A stretch of DNA of 64,000 nucleotides from an uncultured Halomonas sp. (GCF_947500835.1 NZ_CANMTQ010000014.1:1-64000); one strand, 5' to 3'. Counted from the first letter of the stretch, positions 18,877-28,764 are shown. Translations and numbers: made by a program. Notes: generated by a model from the letters alone, not told the origin.

Positions 18877-20328
18877 TCAGTTGGTAAACGCGATCCAGGG
18901 CACGCCGATCGCCAGCCAGCTGATCAGGAACAGCAGTCCGAAGATCGCGCCCAGACGCCACCAGAGCGGACCGGGCAGATAGCCGCTGCCGTAGTAGACC
19001 GGGCTTGGTCCTGTCGCGTAGGGAGTGAGAATCCCCATGAAGCCCAGTGTCGGTAGCAGCATGAGAATGAACATGTGCAGATCCACCCCGGGTATGCCGG
19101 ACGCCGCCGCCAGCATGACCGGCAGCAGCGCGGTGGTATGGGCGGTGGTGCTGGCGAAGAAGTAATGCAATAGATAGAAGACCGTCGTCAGCAGGATCAT
19201 CGCCATCATGGGGCCGAAGTCGCTGATGCGACTGCCGATCAGGTTGCCAAACCATCCCACGAAGCCAACCTCGTTGAGTCCGCCCGCCAGGGCGACAAGC
19301 GTGGCAAACCAGAAAAAGGTGTTCCAGGCGGCCTTGTTGGCCAGGATGTCGTCCCACTTCAAGATGCCGGTCAGCAGCATGGCACATATCACCAGAATGC
19401 CCACCAGGGCCGGTGCCAGAATGCTGGAGGCAAAGATCCACAGGGTCAGCGCTATCAGTACGAAAACGATCAACAGGATCTCGTTGCGTGAAAGGCGTCC
19501 GAGTTTCTTGATTTCCTCGCCGGCCCAGTCGGATACCACATTGCCGGACTTGACCTCCGGCGGGCACAGCCAGTAGCACAGCAAAGGCACTATCAGCACC
19601 AGCAGGATACCCACCGGCGCCGTGGCAATGAACCACTCTCCCCAGCCGATACGAATACCCGTGGTGGTTTCAGTGAGTGCGACCGCAAGCAGGTTGGGGG
19701 CAAGGGCGGTCAGAAACAGCGAGCTTGTCACGCAGGTGGAGGCGATCGCTGTCCACATTAAAAAACTCCCCATGCGCTTCATGCTCGGGTCGTTCGGGTG
19801 CGAGTCGTAAAGCTCAGGCAGGTTACGCACCACCGGGTAGATCGTGCCGGCACTGCGCGCCGTGTTGGACGGTGTAAAGGGCGCCAATATGGTGTCCGCA
19901 AGCATGACCGCGTACCCCAGGGTCAGGGTCCGTCGACCCATCTTCTTGACCAGCCACAAGGCAATGCGCCGACCGAGCCCTGTCTTTTCATACCCCAGGG
20001 CGAACATGAAGGCGCCGAAGATCAGCCATACCGTGGCGTTGGTAAACCCGGACACCGCCCAGGCAAAGGCGCTGCTGCCCAGCTTGAAACCGGGTGCGGC
20101 GAGCGCCTCGGGAGAGAACAGCACCCAAGGCGCCAGAAGCGCCGCCACGGCGACACCGATCAGGCCGATTACCGCGCCGGGCAGCGGCTCGAACACCAGT
20201 CCCACCACTACGCCCAGAAAGATCGCGAAGAAATACCAGGCGTGGGGCGCGAGCCCCTCGGGCACCGGGAAGAGCGCCACGACGATAGGGACGACAAGGG
20301 GGGCGAAAAGCTTCAATCGATGGATCAT
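18877..20328 (-). CDS. DASS-family (SLC13) dicarboxylate transporter, CitT/TtdT-like
   Basis: The 483-residue protein has about 12-14 hydrophobic segments. The two DASS signature hairpins are visible: APFTPSNTARSAGT near residue 152 (SNT motif) and FFASTTAHTTALLPV near 387 (second S/T-x-T motif). PYATGPSPVYYGSGYLPGPLWWRLG near 433 is typical of the bacterial 2-oxoglutarate/malate, citrate and tartrate antiporters. With aspA 65 bp upstream on the same strand and frd across the FNR box, a C4-dicarboxylate/succinate exchange role is likely (inference). It converges on the DAACS gene with 17 bp between stops and no visible terminator. Confidence 0.9.
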   Translation of the reverse strand: MIHRLKLFAPLVVPIVVALFPVPEGLAPHAWYFFAIFLGVVVGLVFEPLPGAVIGLIGVAVAALLAPWVLFSPEALAAPGFKLGSSAFAWAVSGFTNATVWLIFGAFMFALGYEKTGLGRRIALWLVKKMGRRTLTLGYAVMLADTILAPFTPSNTARSAGTIYPVVRNLPELYDSHPNDPSMKRMGSFLMWTAIASTCVTSSLFLTALAPNLLAVALTETTTGIRIGWGEWFIATAPVGILLVLIVPLLCYWLCPPEVKSGNVVSDWAGEEIKKLGRLSRNEILLIVFVLIALTLWIFASSILAPALVGILVICAMLLTGILKWDDILANKAAWNTFFWFATLVALAGGLNEVGFVGWFGNLIGSRISDFGPMMAMILLTTVFYLLHYFFASTTAHTTALLPVMLAAASGIPGVDLHMFILMLLPTLGFMGILTPYATGPSPVYYGSGYLPGPLWWRLGAIFGLLFLISWLAIGVPWIAFTN

Positions 20329-20393
20329 GGGGGTGTCCTGTTTGCGGCGCGCGTCTTCTTGTTTTGCCCACGCACCGCCGTTGGGTTGTCATG

Positions 20394-22271
20394 TCACGAG
20401 CGAGGCTGCATGGGGCTGGTCATGCGGCTCGGCTCCAGAAGCTCATCGAGCTGATCCTTGCTCAACCAGCCCTTCTCGATGACCAGGTCATAGACGCTGC
20501 CGCCGGTGTTCAATGCCTCCTTGGCCACCTGGGAAGAACGCTCGTAGCCGAGCACCGGGTTGAGCGCGGTGACAAGACCGATCGAGCGCTGCACATAGCC
20601 CAGGCAGACGTCCCGGTTGGCGGTGATGCCCTTCACGCAGCGGTTGGTGAGCACGATGGTGGCGTTGTTGAGGATGGTCAGTCCTTGCAGCAGGTCATAG
20701 GCCATGATGGGCTCCGCCATGTTCAGTTCGAGCTCAGTGGCCTCGGCGGCGATACCCACCGTGGCGTCGAAACCGATGATCTTGTAGCAGACCTGGTTGA
20801 CCATTTCCGGTACCACCGGGTTGACCTTGCCCGGCATGATGGAAGACCCCGGCTGCATGGGGGGAAGATTGATCTCATTGAGCCCCGCCCGCGGCCCGCT
20901 TGAGAGCCAGCGAAGGTCATTGCAGATCTTGGAGACTTTGATCGCCGCGCGCTTCATTGCGCCAGACAGGTGGGTGAACGCCCCGGAGTCCTGGGTGGCT
21001 TCCACCAGATCCTCCGCCAGGGTCAATGGCAGGCCGGAGACGACGGCAAGCCTGTCGGTCGCCAACTGGGCGTAGCCTGCTGGGCTGTTCAGGCCGGTGC
21101 CGATGGCCGTGGCGCCCAGGTTGATCACGTGCATTTCCTGAGTCGCGTGCGCAAGCGCGCGGCGCGCGGATGCGACCATCCCGGCATAGGCGCCGAACTC
21201 CTGACCCAATGTCATCGGAACGGCGTCCTGGTTTTCCGTGCGACCCATCTTCAATACATCGGCGAATTCATCGGCCTTTGTCTGCAAGGCGCTGGATAGT
21301 CCATCCAGCGAATCCAGCGTTTGCTTGACGGTCAGCAGCAGGGCGATCTTCACGGCGGTGGGGTAGGCGTCGTTGGTGGACTGGGACAGATTGACATGAT
21401 CCAGCGGGTGCAGGTGCCCGTAGTCGCCACGCTTGCGGCCCAACAGCTCCAGGGCACGGTTGGCGATGACCTCGTTGGCGTTCATGTTCGTCGAGGTGCC
21501 GGCGCCGCCTTGAATCATGTCCAGCACGAAGTGTCGGCGCAGCTTGCCCGCGATGATCTCGTCGCAGGCGGCGGCGATGGCCTTCGCCTTGTCGGGGGCG
21601 AGCACGCCCAGTTCCTGGTTGGCTTGCGCGGCGGCCTTCTTGACCATGGCCAGCCCGGCGCACAGATTGCCGTAGTGGTTCAGGTGCTGACCGGAGATGG
21701 GGAAGTTCTCCATGGCCCGCAGCGTCTGGATGCCGTAGTAGGCATCCGCCGGAATCTCGCGCTCACCCAGGGAATCATGCTCCATGCGGGTGGTGCCGAT
21801 CGCGAACTCAGGCTCCCCCTGTTCGGCCATCTGGGCTGTGGTCCCTCGTAGCCGTGCGCGCAGGCGCATCGCCACCCGCAGGATCAGGTCGTTCCACACA
21901 TCCGGTCGTTCCTGCTGCAGACGTTGCTTGGCATCAGCGTCCAGCACCAGCAGCTGGCCGTCCACGGCGGCCCTGGTGGAGAGTCGGTGAGGGTTCTGAT
22001 CGTCCATCAAGAAACCTTCGAAGACCATGGCCCCCGGCCCCAGAAGCCCGACCCGCCGCGGGTCGGCGTAACGCCCGTAGAGCAGTTCCAGCTCGCCGGA
22101 AAGCAGCACCGCAAACCATTCCCGGGGCGTACCCTCCTGGCTGATCCAGTCACCCTCGGAAAACGACTGGAGGCGACCGTATGCCTGTAGGTCATCGACG
22201 ATGCATTGGTCGGTGTCATCGATCTCGGTCACCGCCGCAAGGCCCTTGTCGGATGTTCCGTTGTCGTTCAT
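20394..22271 (-). CDS. aspA: Aspartate ammonia-lyase with N-terminal cyclic-nucleotide-binding domain
   Basis: The 625-residue product is a fusion. Residues about 30-142 form a cNMP-binding-type domain (FSEGDWISQEGTP, LLSGELELLYGRY, LGPGAMVFEGFL, an RAAVDGQLLVLDADA strand), and about 161-615 are a complete aspartase: GGAGTSTNMNANEVIANRA, HVNLSQSTNDAYPTA, and the flexible SS-loop signature GSSIMPGKVNP with its catalytic serine. Aspartase converts L-aspartate to fumarate and ammonia; E. coli AspA (478 residues) lacks the extra domain. The PBC-arginine typical of cAMP binders is not obvious, so the ligand is open. Start is ATG 22271 with AAGGAGA 10 nt upstream. The DASS gene follows in the operon; frdA is divergent. 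Confidence 0.93.
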   Translation of the reverse strand: MNDNGTSDKGLAAVTEIDDTDQCIVDDLQAYGRLQSFSEGDWISQEGTPREWFAVLLSGELELLYGRYADPRRVGLLGPGAMVFEGFLMDDQNPHRLSTRAAVDGQLLVLDADAKQRLQQERPDVWNDLILRVAMRLRARLRGTTAQMAEQGEPEFAIGTTRMEHDSLGEREIPADAYYGIQTLRAMENFPISGQHLNHYGNLCAGLAMVKKAAAQANQELGVLAPDKAKAIAAACDEIIAGKLRRHFVLDMIQGGAGTSTNMNANEVIANRALELLGRKRGDYGHLHPLDHVNLSQSTNDAYPTAVKIALLLTVKQTLDSLDGLSSALQTKADEFADVLKMGRTENQDAVPMTLGQEFGAYAGMVASARRALAHATQEMHVINLGATAIGTGLNSPAGYAQLATDRLAVVSGLPLTLAEDLVEATQDSGAFTHLSGAMKRAAIKVSKICNDLRWLSSGPRAGLNEINLPPMQPGSSIMPGKVNPVVPEMVNQVCYKIIGFDATVGIAAEATELELNMAEPIMAYDLLQGLTILNNATIVLTNRCVKGITANRDVCLGYVQRSIGLVTALNPVLGYERSSQVAKEALNTGGSVYDLVIEKGWLSKDQLDELLEPSRMTSPMQPRS

Positions 22272-22572
22272 GTCACGTCTCCTTGGCAATAGCGAGGGTC
22301 AGAAGAACTGGGCGATGAGCAACCCGATAAGAATCGGGCCTGAAGCCTTCGCAGCCTGGGACGGTCCCTGTTCATGGTTTTTTCCAAGGGTTTGATAATC
22401 ACCCTAGCTCCGTACTAGTGGAGCATTGTTGATATAGATCAATATTTAGTCGGTTTATTACTTTTAGGCGTGGTGGTTGTCCAGGACCTGTGCAAGGCTT
22501 TATTTGAAGGCGACCTAATGGAGATAGACAGTCGTGCTCCTTCCAGCCGCCGGATAGCCGACGAGGATAGCC
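22272..22572. other. 301-bp divergent control region of aspA and frdABCD
   Basis: The region separates aspA (minus) from frdA (plus). It contains one FNR/Anr box at 22429-22442 and a small GC hairpin near 22325-22338 (CCCGAT/ATCGGG). Toward aspA, TGATTATC (22401-22394) could be an extended -10 about 39 bp from the box centre. No good -10 was identified on the frdA side. Nothing else coding was accepted here. Confidence 0.6.
22429..22442. promoter_or_regulatory. FNR/Anr box
   Basis: TTGAT-ATAG-ATCAA is a perfect match to the FNR-family consensus TTGAT-N4-ATCAA. It lies between the divergent aspA and frdA genes, whose functions are anaerobic, so an oxygen-sensing Fnr/Anr protein probably activates one or both. 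Confidence 0.88.
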
Positions 22573-24351
22573 ATGCAACATCAAGATGCGGATATCGTGA
22601 TCGTGGGGGGAGGGGGCGCTGGACTGCGCGCTGCGATTGCCGCGGCGGAACATGCCAGGAAGGAAGGCATTGAACAACGCATCCTGATGCTCTCGAAGGT
22701 GTATCCCATGCGTTCCCATACCGTCGCGGCGGAAGGCGGGGCTGCGGCCGTGACCAGCGAGGAGGACACCCTGGAGGCCCACTTCGAGGATACCGTCGCC
22801 GGCAGCGACTGGCTGGCGGAGCAGGGAGTGGTCGATTACTTCATCCGTCATGCCCATCGGGAACTGGTGCAGCTGGAGCGCTGGGGCTGCCCCTGGAGCC
22901 GTAAACCGGACGGCTCGATACAGGTGCGCCGCTTTGGCGGAATGAAGACCGCGCGCACCTGGTTTGCCGCGGACAAGACCGGCTTTCACATCCTGCACAC
23001 CCTGTTTCAGACGTCATTGAAATATCCTGAAATCGAGCGGCTCGACGAATATTTCGTGCTCGACGTGGCGACCGTGGGCGGCGAGGTGGCCGGCGTCATC
23101 GCACTGCAGGTCGCCACCGGCGAGTTGATCGCCCTGCGGGCCAAATCCGTGATCATTGCCACCGGCGGCGCCGGGCGTCTGTTTCAGTTCAATACCAACG
23201 CCGGCATCGTGACCGGCGACGGCATGGCCATGGCTTTTCGTCACGGGGTGGCCCTGCGGGACATGGAATTCGTGCAGTATCACCCCACGGGTCTGCCGGG
23301 CACGGGCATCCTGATCACCGAAGCCTGTCGCGGGGAAGGCGGATTATTGTTGAACAAGGACGGCTATCGCTATCTGCAGGATTACGGCCTGGGTCCGGAA
23401 ACACCCCTGGGCGAGCCGAAGAACAAGTACATGGAGCTGGGTCCAAGAGACAAGCTGTCCCAGGCTTTCTGGCAGGAGCAGAAAGCCGGGCGTACCGGTA
23501 AATTTGCCGACAGCGACGTGGTGTATCTGGACCTGCGCCACCTGGGCAAGGCGTACCTGCACGAGCGCCTGCCCTTTATCTGCGAGCTGGCCCAGGCCTA
23601 TATCAACGTCGATCCGGTCACCGAACCCATCCCGATTCGCCCGGCGGTGCATTACACCATGGGCGGCATCGAGACGGACGCCCAGTGTGAAACCAGCCTG
23701 AAAGGCCTGTACGCGGCGGGAGAATGCGCTTCCGTGGGGCTGCATGGCGCCAATCGACTGGGCTCGAACTCGCTTTCGGAGCTGCTGGTCTTCGGCCGCC
23801 TGGCAGGGGAGCAGGCAAGTCAGCGCGCCACCGCCACCGCTTACGCCGACATCGAGTCACTTCAACAGCAGGTTCAGGATCAGGAGAAACAGGTGGCCCG
23901 GTTGCGCGAGGCCAATGGCTCGGAGACCTGGGTTGGTTTGAAGCGCGAGATGGTCCAGGCCATGGAAGACGGTTGTGGTATCTATCGGGACGAACAGGGC
24001 ATGCAGCGCGCCTTGGACACCATTCGCGAACTCAAGTCACGCTATCAGGACATCAAGTTGAGCGATCGAAGCCGCATCTACAATACCGAGCTGCTGCAAT
24101 GCATCGAACTGGGGTTTGGCCTGGACATCGCCGAGGCGACCTGTCTGGCGGCCCTGGGTCGCCGAGAGTCTCGGGGTGCTCATCAGCGCCTAGATGAGGG
24201 TCTGCAGGAGCGCGACGATATCAATTTTCTCCAGCATAGCCTGGTGTTCTTCAACGTCGATGCCCCGGCGCAGTTGCGCTGGCAGGATGTGGATACCCGC
24301 TTCTCGGCACCTGCGGTGCGCGCCTATGGCGATGCGGGTAAAGGAGCATAG
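22573..24351 (+). CDS. frdA: Fumarate reductase flavoprotein subunit
   Basis: The 592-residue protein carries FAD covalently on H49 ([11 protein letters not shown]), the dinucleotide fold [10 protein letters not shown] at the N-terminus, YHPTG near 236, RGEGG (R253) and the catalytic arginine in GPRDKLSQA (R293), plus HYTMGGI near 361 and [13 protein letters not shown] near 392. It catalyses fumarate to succinate on the cytoplasmic face of the inner membrane. The presence of a separate FrdC and FrdD and the FNR box argue for fumarate reductase rather than succinate dehydrogenase. The ATG has GAGGA upstream. First gene of frdABCD. Confidence 0.93.
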   Translation: MQHQDADIVIVGGGGAGLRAAIAAAEHARKEGIEQRILMLSKVYPMRSHTVAAEGGAAAVTSEEDTLEAHFEDTVAGSDWLAEQGVVDYFIRHAHRELVQLERWGCPWSRKPDGSIQVRRFGGMKTARTWFAADKTGFHILHTLFQTSLKYPEIERLDEYFVLDVATVGGEVAGVIALQVATGELIALRAKSVIIATGGAGRLFQFNTNAGIVTGDGMAMAFRHGVALRDMEFVQYHPTGLPGTGILITEACRGEGGLLLNKDGYRYLQDYGLGPETPLGEPKNKYMELGPRDKLSQAFWQEQKAGRTGKFADSDVVYLDLRHLGKAYLHERLPFICELAQAYINVDPVTEPIPIRPAVHYTMGGIETDAQCETSLKGLYAAGECASVGLHGANRLGSNSLSELLVFGRLAGEQASQRATATAYADIESLQQQVQDQEKQVARLREANGSETWVGLKREMVQAMEDGCGIYRDEQGMQRALDTIRELKSRYQDIKLSDRSRIYNTELLQCIELGFGLDIAEATCLAALGRRESRGAHQRLDEGLQERDDINFLQHSLVFFNVDAPAQLRWQDVDTRFSAPAVRAYGDAGKGA

Positions 24352-24353
24352 CA

Positions 24354-25073
24354 ATGACCACCAAGCGCCTGAGTATCCAACGCTACCTGCCGGAGCAGAG
24401 CAAGACGCCTTTCTGGCAGGAGTTTGAGGTTCCTTTCGATGACAGCACCTCCATTCTCGAGGCGCTCAATCATATCAAGGAGGACATGGACGGTAGCCTG
24501 AGCTATCGCTGGTCTTGCCGCATGGCGATCTGCGGCTCCTGCGGGGTGATGGTGAACGGCGAGCCCAAGCTCGGTTGCAAGAGCTTCCTGCGAGAGTATC
24601 CGGGCACGATCAGCATAGAACCCCTGGCGCATTTTCCCGTGCAGAAAGACCTTATCATCGACATGGAGATCTTCCTCGAGCATCTGGCGGCAGTGCAGCC
24701 CTATCTGATCAACGATTCGCAAGACAGCAACCAGACCCACAAGCAGACCCCGGCCCAGCTGGCCAAGTATCTCACGTTTTCCGATTGCATCAACTGCGGC
24801 CTGTGTTATTCCGCCTGTCCGCAGTTTGGTCTGAATCCGGAATTTTTGGGGCCTGCGGCGCTGACCCTGGCGCACCGTTACAACCTGGACAGCCGGGATC
24901 AGGGCAAGGCGCAGCGCATGGTGCAGCTCAACCGTGAAGAAGGCGTGTGGACCTGCACCTTCGTGGGCTACTGCTCGGAGGTGTGTCCGAAGAGCGTCGA
25001 TCCGGCAGCGGCGGTGAACCAGGGCAAGGTCGAATCCGCCAAGGATCTCTTGATCAACTTGTTCAAACGCTAG
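24354..25073 (+). CDS. frdB: Fumarate reductase iron-sulfur subunit
   Basis: The 239-residue subunit has an N-terminal plant-type ferredoxin domain with [2Fe-2S] ligands C55, C60, C63 and C75, and a C-terminal bacterial ferredoxin domain with C145, C148, C151, C155 and C201, C207, C211 for the [4Fe-4S] and [3Fe-4S] clusters. It relays electrons from membrane quinol to FrdA. It starts 2 bp after frdA, with AAGGAG embedded in the frdA 3' end. Confidence 0.94.
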   Translation: MTTKRLSIQRYLPEQSKTPFWQEFEVPFDDSTSILEALNHIKEDMDGSLSYRWSCRMAICGSCGVMVNGEPKLGCKSFLREYPGTISIEPLAHFPVQKDLIIDMEIFLEHLAAVQPYLINDSQDSNQTHKQTPAQLAKYLTFSDCINCGLCYSACPQFGLNPEFLGPAALTLAHRYNLDSRDQGKAQRMVQLNREEGVWTCTFVGYCSEVCPKSVDPAAAVNQGKVESAKDLLINLFKR

Positions 25074-25082
25074 GAGATCACA

Positions 25083-25478
25083 ATGGCAAAGCACGTTGGG
25101 TACTTTCCCGAATTAAAACGCAACTGGTGGCTGAAGAACCGCTACTTCACGCTCTACATGGTCCGGGAAGCCACGGTGTTGCCCCTGGTGTTTTTCATTG
25201 CCTGTCTGCTGGCGGGGCTTTACAGCCTGCTGCAGGGACAGCAAAGCTTTCAGGGGTGGCTGCAGTTCATGCAAAACCCCATTACCATCGTCATCAACCT
25301 GCTGGCGCTCGTTGCCAGTCTTTTCCATGCGGCAACCTTCTTCACGCTATTTCCCCGGGTCATGCCATTGCGGGTGGGCGGGAAGGCGATTCCGGCCAAA
25401 TGGATCATCCTGGGGCAGTGGTTCGGCGTGCTTCTGGTGATGGTGCTTTTTGCCTGGGTATTCGGGAGGGGAGTATGA
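25083..25478 (+). CDS. frdC: Fumarate reductase membrane anchor subunit C
   Basis: The 131-residue protein has three membrane helices (about residues 29-50, 65-90, 103-128) and an FrdC-like start (YFPELKRNWWLKNRYFTLYM; E. coli FrdC has a similar RPMTxTWWxKLPFYRFYMLRE pattern). With FrdD it anchors the catalytic dimer and forms the quinol site. AGGAGA lies 5 nt before the ATG. The stop overlaps the frdD start. Confidence 0.92.
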   Translation: MAKHVGYFPELKRNWWLKNRYFTLYMVREATVLPLVFFIACLLAGLYSLLQGQQSFQGWLQFMQNPITIVINLLALVASLFHAATFFTLFPRVMPLRVGGKAIPAKWIILGQWFGVLLVMVLFAWVFGRGV

Positions 25479-25843
25479 TGGAAAAGCGCGTCAAGAGAAG
25501 CGACGAGCCGATCTGGTGGGCCTTGTTCAGCGCCGGCGGCGTCTGCTTCGCGGTGTTCGTGCCCGCTGCCATTCTGTTTATTGCCCTGCTGATTCCTCTG
25601 GGGCTATTACCCGCAGAGACGCTGGATTTCGAGCGCAGCCGCGGCCTGCTGTTCAGCTTTCCCGGTCTGATATTCATCGGTGTGGTCATCTGTCTGCCGC
25701 TGTTCCATGCCATGCACCGTATTCGTCACGGCCTGCACGACCTGAAACTGGGCCGCGACAAGACCAACAAGGTCATCGCCTATGGCGCCGCCATTGTGTT
25801 CAGCCTGCTGGCGCTGCTGGGGTTCGTCCTGGGGATCATGTAA
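25475..25843 (+). CDS. frdD: Fumarate reductase membrane anchor subunit D
   Basis: The 122-residue protein is close in size to E. coli FrdD (119). The N-terminal RSDEPIWWALFSAGG and the second-helix HAMHRIRHGLHDLKLG are typical, and three membrane helices are clear. The ATG at 25475 overlaps the frdC stop as ATGA; a second ATG follows immediately. GGGAGGGG upstream serves as the ribosome-binding site. Confidence 0.92.
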   Translation: MMEKRVKRSDEPIWWALFSAGGVCFAVFVPAAILFIALLIPLGLLPAETLDFERSRGLLFSFPGLIFIGVVICLPLFHAMHRIRHGLHDLKLGRDKTNKVIAYGAAIVFSLLALLGFVLGIM

Positions 25844-25943
25844 CGTCGAAAGCATCCGATCAGGCGGATATACCAGCTTTCATTGATGGCTATTGCCCAT
25901 CGATGACACGCTGGCGTCACTTGTCATACTGAGTAAACCGTTC

Positions 25944-26855
25944 ATGTCATCCCTTATGTCATCATCATCGATTGTCGCGGTAACCCGGGCGTCACGTCCG
26001 AGTTTTCTGATATTGGCGCCGCTGTGCGTGCTGCTGGGGATAAGCCTTGCGGCCAACCAGCCCATCACCCTTCATGGGCTCGATATTGCACTGGTGTTGA
26101 TCGGTGGACTGCTGGCCCATGCCGGGGTCAATCTGCTCAACGAATATGACGATTTCCACTCCGGGTTGGATTTCATCACGCGCCGCACCCCGTTTTCCGG
26201 GGGTAGCGGCGCCTTGCCGGAACACCCGTCCGCGGCGCCTCAAGTATTGATAGCGGCCATTGCCATGCTCGTCGGCATAGCAGCGATCGGTATGTATTTT
26301 CTATGGCTGCGCGGCTGGCCAATGCTGATTATTGGCGTCAGCGGCGTGTTCCTGATGATCGCCTATACCCGCTGGCTGACCCGTTCGCCGCTGTGGTGCC
26401 TGCTGGCGCCGGGGCTGGGTTTTGGGCCGATCATGGTATTGGGCACCCTGGTTGCCCTCGGCGGGCGCGTCGATGAGACGGCGCTGGTGGGGTCGTCGGT
26501 GGTGCTGCTGCTGGTCAGCGAGCTGTTGTTGATTAATCAGTTTCCCGATGTGGAGGCGGATAGGCGCATTGGTCGTCGCCATTTGCCTATCGTGGTGGGC
26601 TTGCCTATCGCTTCGCGCTGGGTGGCGGCACTGCTGCTCGGCGCCTTTGTGCTGATCGCCTTTGGCCAGCTATACGAGTTGCTGCCCAGGAACGCCTGGC
26701 TTGCCTTGCTGGCGTTTCCCTCCGCGCTATGGGTTGCCTTGCGCCTGCCCAAAGCACTTGAAGATGAAGAAGCATTGCAGAGAATCATGAGCGTCAATGT
26801 GGGAACGCTATTGGCAACGCTGCTGCTGTTGGCAGTGGGCGTGTGGCTAGCGTAA
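25944..26855 (+). CDS. UbiA-family prenyltransferase (MenA-like)
   Basis: The roughly 303-residue integral membrane protein has about eight or nine helices. The first Asp-rich motif is NLLNEYDDFHSGLD near residue 62 and the second NQFPDVEADRRIGR near 195; both bind the prenyl diphosphate through magnesium. The pattern (NxYDDxxSGxD, then TPFSGGSG) is nearer to 1,4-dihydroxy-2-naphthoate prenyltransferases than to UbiA or CyoE, but substrate cannot be fixed from this. It starts about 100 bp after frdD on the same strand, which suggests a low-potential quinone for fumarate reductase (inference). Starts at 25944 or 25956 are both possible; neither has a good ribosome site. Confidence 0.8.
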   Translation: MSSLMSSSSIVAVTRASRPSFLILAPLCVLLGISLAANQPITLHGLDIALVLIGGLLAHAGVNLLNEYDDFHSGLDFITRRTPFSGGSGALPEHPSAAPQVLIAAIAMLVGIAAIGMYFLWLRGWPMLIIGVSGVFLMIAYTRWLTRSPLWCLLAPGLGFGPIMVLGTLVALGGRVDETALVGSSVVLLLVSELLLINQFPDVEADRRIGRRHLPIVVGLPIASRWVAALLLGAFVLIAFGQLYELLPRNAWLALLAFPSALWVALRLPKALEDEEALQRIMSVNVGTLLATLLLLAVGVWLA

Positions 26856-27195
26856 GGAACGATGAAAACTTCCGATAGGATGGATAAGGCTGGTCTATGA
26901 AGCCATCTCTGCTGCCACGGGCGTATTATACTCGAGAGCCCGCTACACGGAGTTTGCAGGCAGTTTAGCCGACTCATGATCGATGAATCCCCTTGACAAT
27001 ATTTCGCTCGGTGACGTCTGCGGCTTTTGACCCCGTAGACAGTTGGCCTGTTTTCCCTTTACATGGTTCTGGAGTCAGGAACATGCGTCGCTGGTATCGG
27101 TCTATACTGTGTAGGCCAAGCAAGTAAACGTGACTGCTAGCGATAGAATGAGCGTGGCCATCGTTGCCACGGGCATATCAAGGAGATGAATTTTT
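26856..27195. other. 340-bp gap upstream of the catalase gene
   Basis: No gene was accepted. A TTGACA hexamer (26993-26998) has no matching -10 at 16-18 bp, and TATACT (27103-27108) has no good -35, so the katA promoter is not identified. AAGGAGA at 27180-27186 is the ribosome-binding site of the catalase. Confidence 0.5.
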
Positions 27196-28650
27196 ATGGC
27201 AAATGACGATCGCAAGCCAACCACTACGGACGCTGGCATTGGGGTAGCAAGCGATGAGCTTTCCCTGTCCGTCGGTCCCGACGGCCCCATCGTGCTGCAC
27301 GATCATTACTTGATTGAGCAGATGGCCCAGTTCAACCGGGAGCGTATCCCGGAGCGTCAGCCTCACGCCAAGGGCAGCGGCGCCTTCGGTCATTTCGAGA
27401 CCACGGAAGACGTCAGCCAGTACACCAAGGCCGCCCTGTTCCAGCCCGGGGTCAAGACCGAGATGCTGGCGCGGTTTTCTACCGTGGCCGGCGAGCGCGG
27501 TAGCCCGGATACCTGGCGCGACCCGCGGGGCTTCTCGCTGAAGTTCTACACCAGCGAAGGCAACTACGACATGGTGGGCAACAACACGCCTATCTTTTTC
27601 ATTCGTGATCCGATGAAGTTCCAGCACTTCATTCGCTCCCAGAAGCGGCGTGCGGACAACAATCTGCGCGATCACGACATGCAGTGGGACTTCTGGACCC
27701 TGTCGCCGGAATCCGCGCATCAGGTCACCTGGCTGATGGGGGATCGCGGCATTCCCAAGACCTGGCGCCACATGAACGGCTACTCCAGCCACACCTACAT
27801 GTGGGTGAACGCTCAAGGCGAACGTTCCTGGGTCAAGTACCACTTCAAGACGGATCAGGGCATCGAGTGCCTGACCGAGGAAGAAGGGGTCGAGCTCACT
27901 CACGGGGACGGCGATTATCACACCCGCGATCTGTTCGAGTCGATCCAGAACGGCAACTTCCCGTCCTGGACCCTGTACGTGCAGATCATGCCCTTCGAGG
28001 ATGCCAAGACCTATCGGCTCAATCCGTTCGATTTGACCAAGGTCTGGCCTCACGAGGACTATCCGCTGATCAAGGTTGGCAAGATGACCTTGAATCGTAA
28101 CGCCACGGATAACCACGCGGAGATCGAGCAGGCGGCCTTCGAGCCCAACAACCTGGTACCGGGGATTGGACTCTCGCCGGACAAGATGCTGCTGGCCCGT
28201 GGTTTCTCCTATGCGGACGCTCACCGTGCACGCTTGGGGGCTAACTACAAGCAGATTCCGGTGAACTCCCCGGTTGCCCCGGTGCATAGCTACTCGAAAG
28301 ATGGCGCCATGCGCATCAACAAGGTGTCCGATCCGGTCTATGCCCCCAACACCAAGGGTGGCCCGGCGGCGGATCCGGAGCGCTATCCGGAAGACACCAC
28401 CTGGTACGCGGACGGCGAGATGGTACGTGCTGCCTACACCCAGCGTCCGGACGATGACGATGTCACCCAGGCCAATAAACTGATCAATGAGGTCATGGAT
28501 GATGCGGCGCGGGAGCGACTGGTCAGCAATGCAGCGGGTCATATCAAGCAAGGCGTGAAGGAACCCGTGCTGTCCCGGGTGTTCGAGTACTGGAAGAACA
28601 TTGACAAGGACATTGGTGCGCGCATCGAGCAAGCCGTCAAGGAAGGCTGA
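27196..28650 (+). CDS. katA: Monofunctional haem catalase, clade 3
   Basis: The 484-residue length and pattern fit small-subunit (clade 3) catalases. The distal histidine lies in [18 protein letters not shown] (H56 region), the distal asparagine in [16 protein letters not shown] near 127, and the C-terminal part has [12 protein letters not shown] near 346; the proximal tyrosine signature [14 protein letters not shown] sits near 335. It dismutates hydrogen peroxide in the cytoplasm. A strong terminator follows. Together with katG the window holds both catalase types. Confidence 0.95.
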   Translation: MANDDRKPTTTDAGIGVASDELSLSVGPDGPIVLHDHYLIEQMAQFNRERIPERQPHAKGSGAFGHFETTEDVSQYTKAALFQPGVKTEMLARFSTVAGERGSPDTWRDPRGFSLKFYTSEGNYDMVGNNTPIFFIRDPMKFQHFIRSQKRRADNNLRDHDMQWDFWTLSPESAHQVTWLMGDRGIPKTWRHMNGYSSHTYMWVNAQGERSWVKYHFKTDQGIECLTEEEGVELTHGDGDYHTRDLFESIQNGNFPSWTLYVQIMPFEDAKTYRLNPFDLTKVWPHEDYPLIKVGKMTLNRNATDNHAEIEQAAFEPNNLVPGIGLSPDKMLLARGFSYADAHRARLGANYKQIPVNSPVAPVHSYSKDGAMRINKVSDPVYAPNTKGGPAADPERYPEDTTWYADGEMVRAAYTQRPDDDDVTQANKLINEVMDDAARERLVSNAAGHIKQGVKEPVLSRVFEYWKNIDKDIGARIEQAVKEG

Positions 28651-28674
28651 TCGCGTTTCATTTGGCCAAGTCCC

Positions 28675-28708
28675 AGGCCCGCTCACCGCAAGGTGAGCGG
28701 GCCTTTTT
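28675..28708 (+). terminator. Rho-independent terminator of the catalase gene
   Basis: A 13-bp GC-rich stem (28675-28687 with 28692-28704) closed by a GCAA tetraloop is followed by TTTTTG. It begins 24 bp after the catalase stop. Confidence 0.95.
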
Positions 28709-28764
28709 GTTGCTACTGTTTATAGGGTAGCCGCAGCAAGCTCGAAGATCGGGAGGATAAGCGA

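Noticed and set aside
22470..22572. Short frame starting at GTG 22470 upstream of frdA
   Set aside because: It runs out of frame into frdA with arginine-rich, unstructured translation and no ribosome site.
26993..27021. sigma70 promoter for the catalase at TTGACA
   Set aside because: No acceptable -10 at 16-18 bp spacing.
27178..28686. 502-codon minus-strand open frame
   Set aside because: Antisense to the catalase gene and running into its terminator and ribosome-binding site; no domain.
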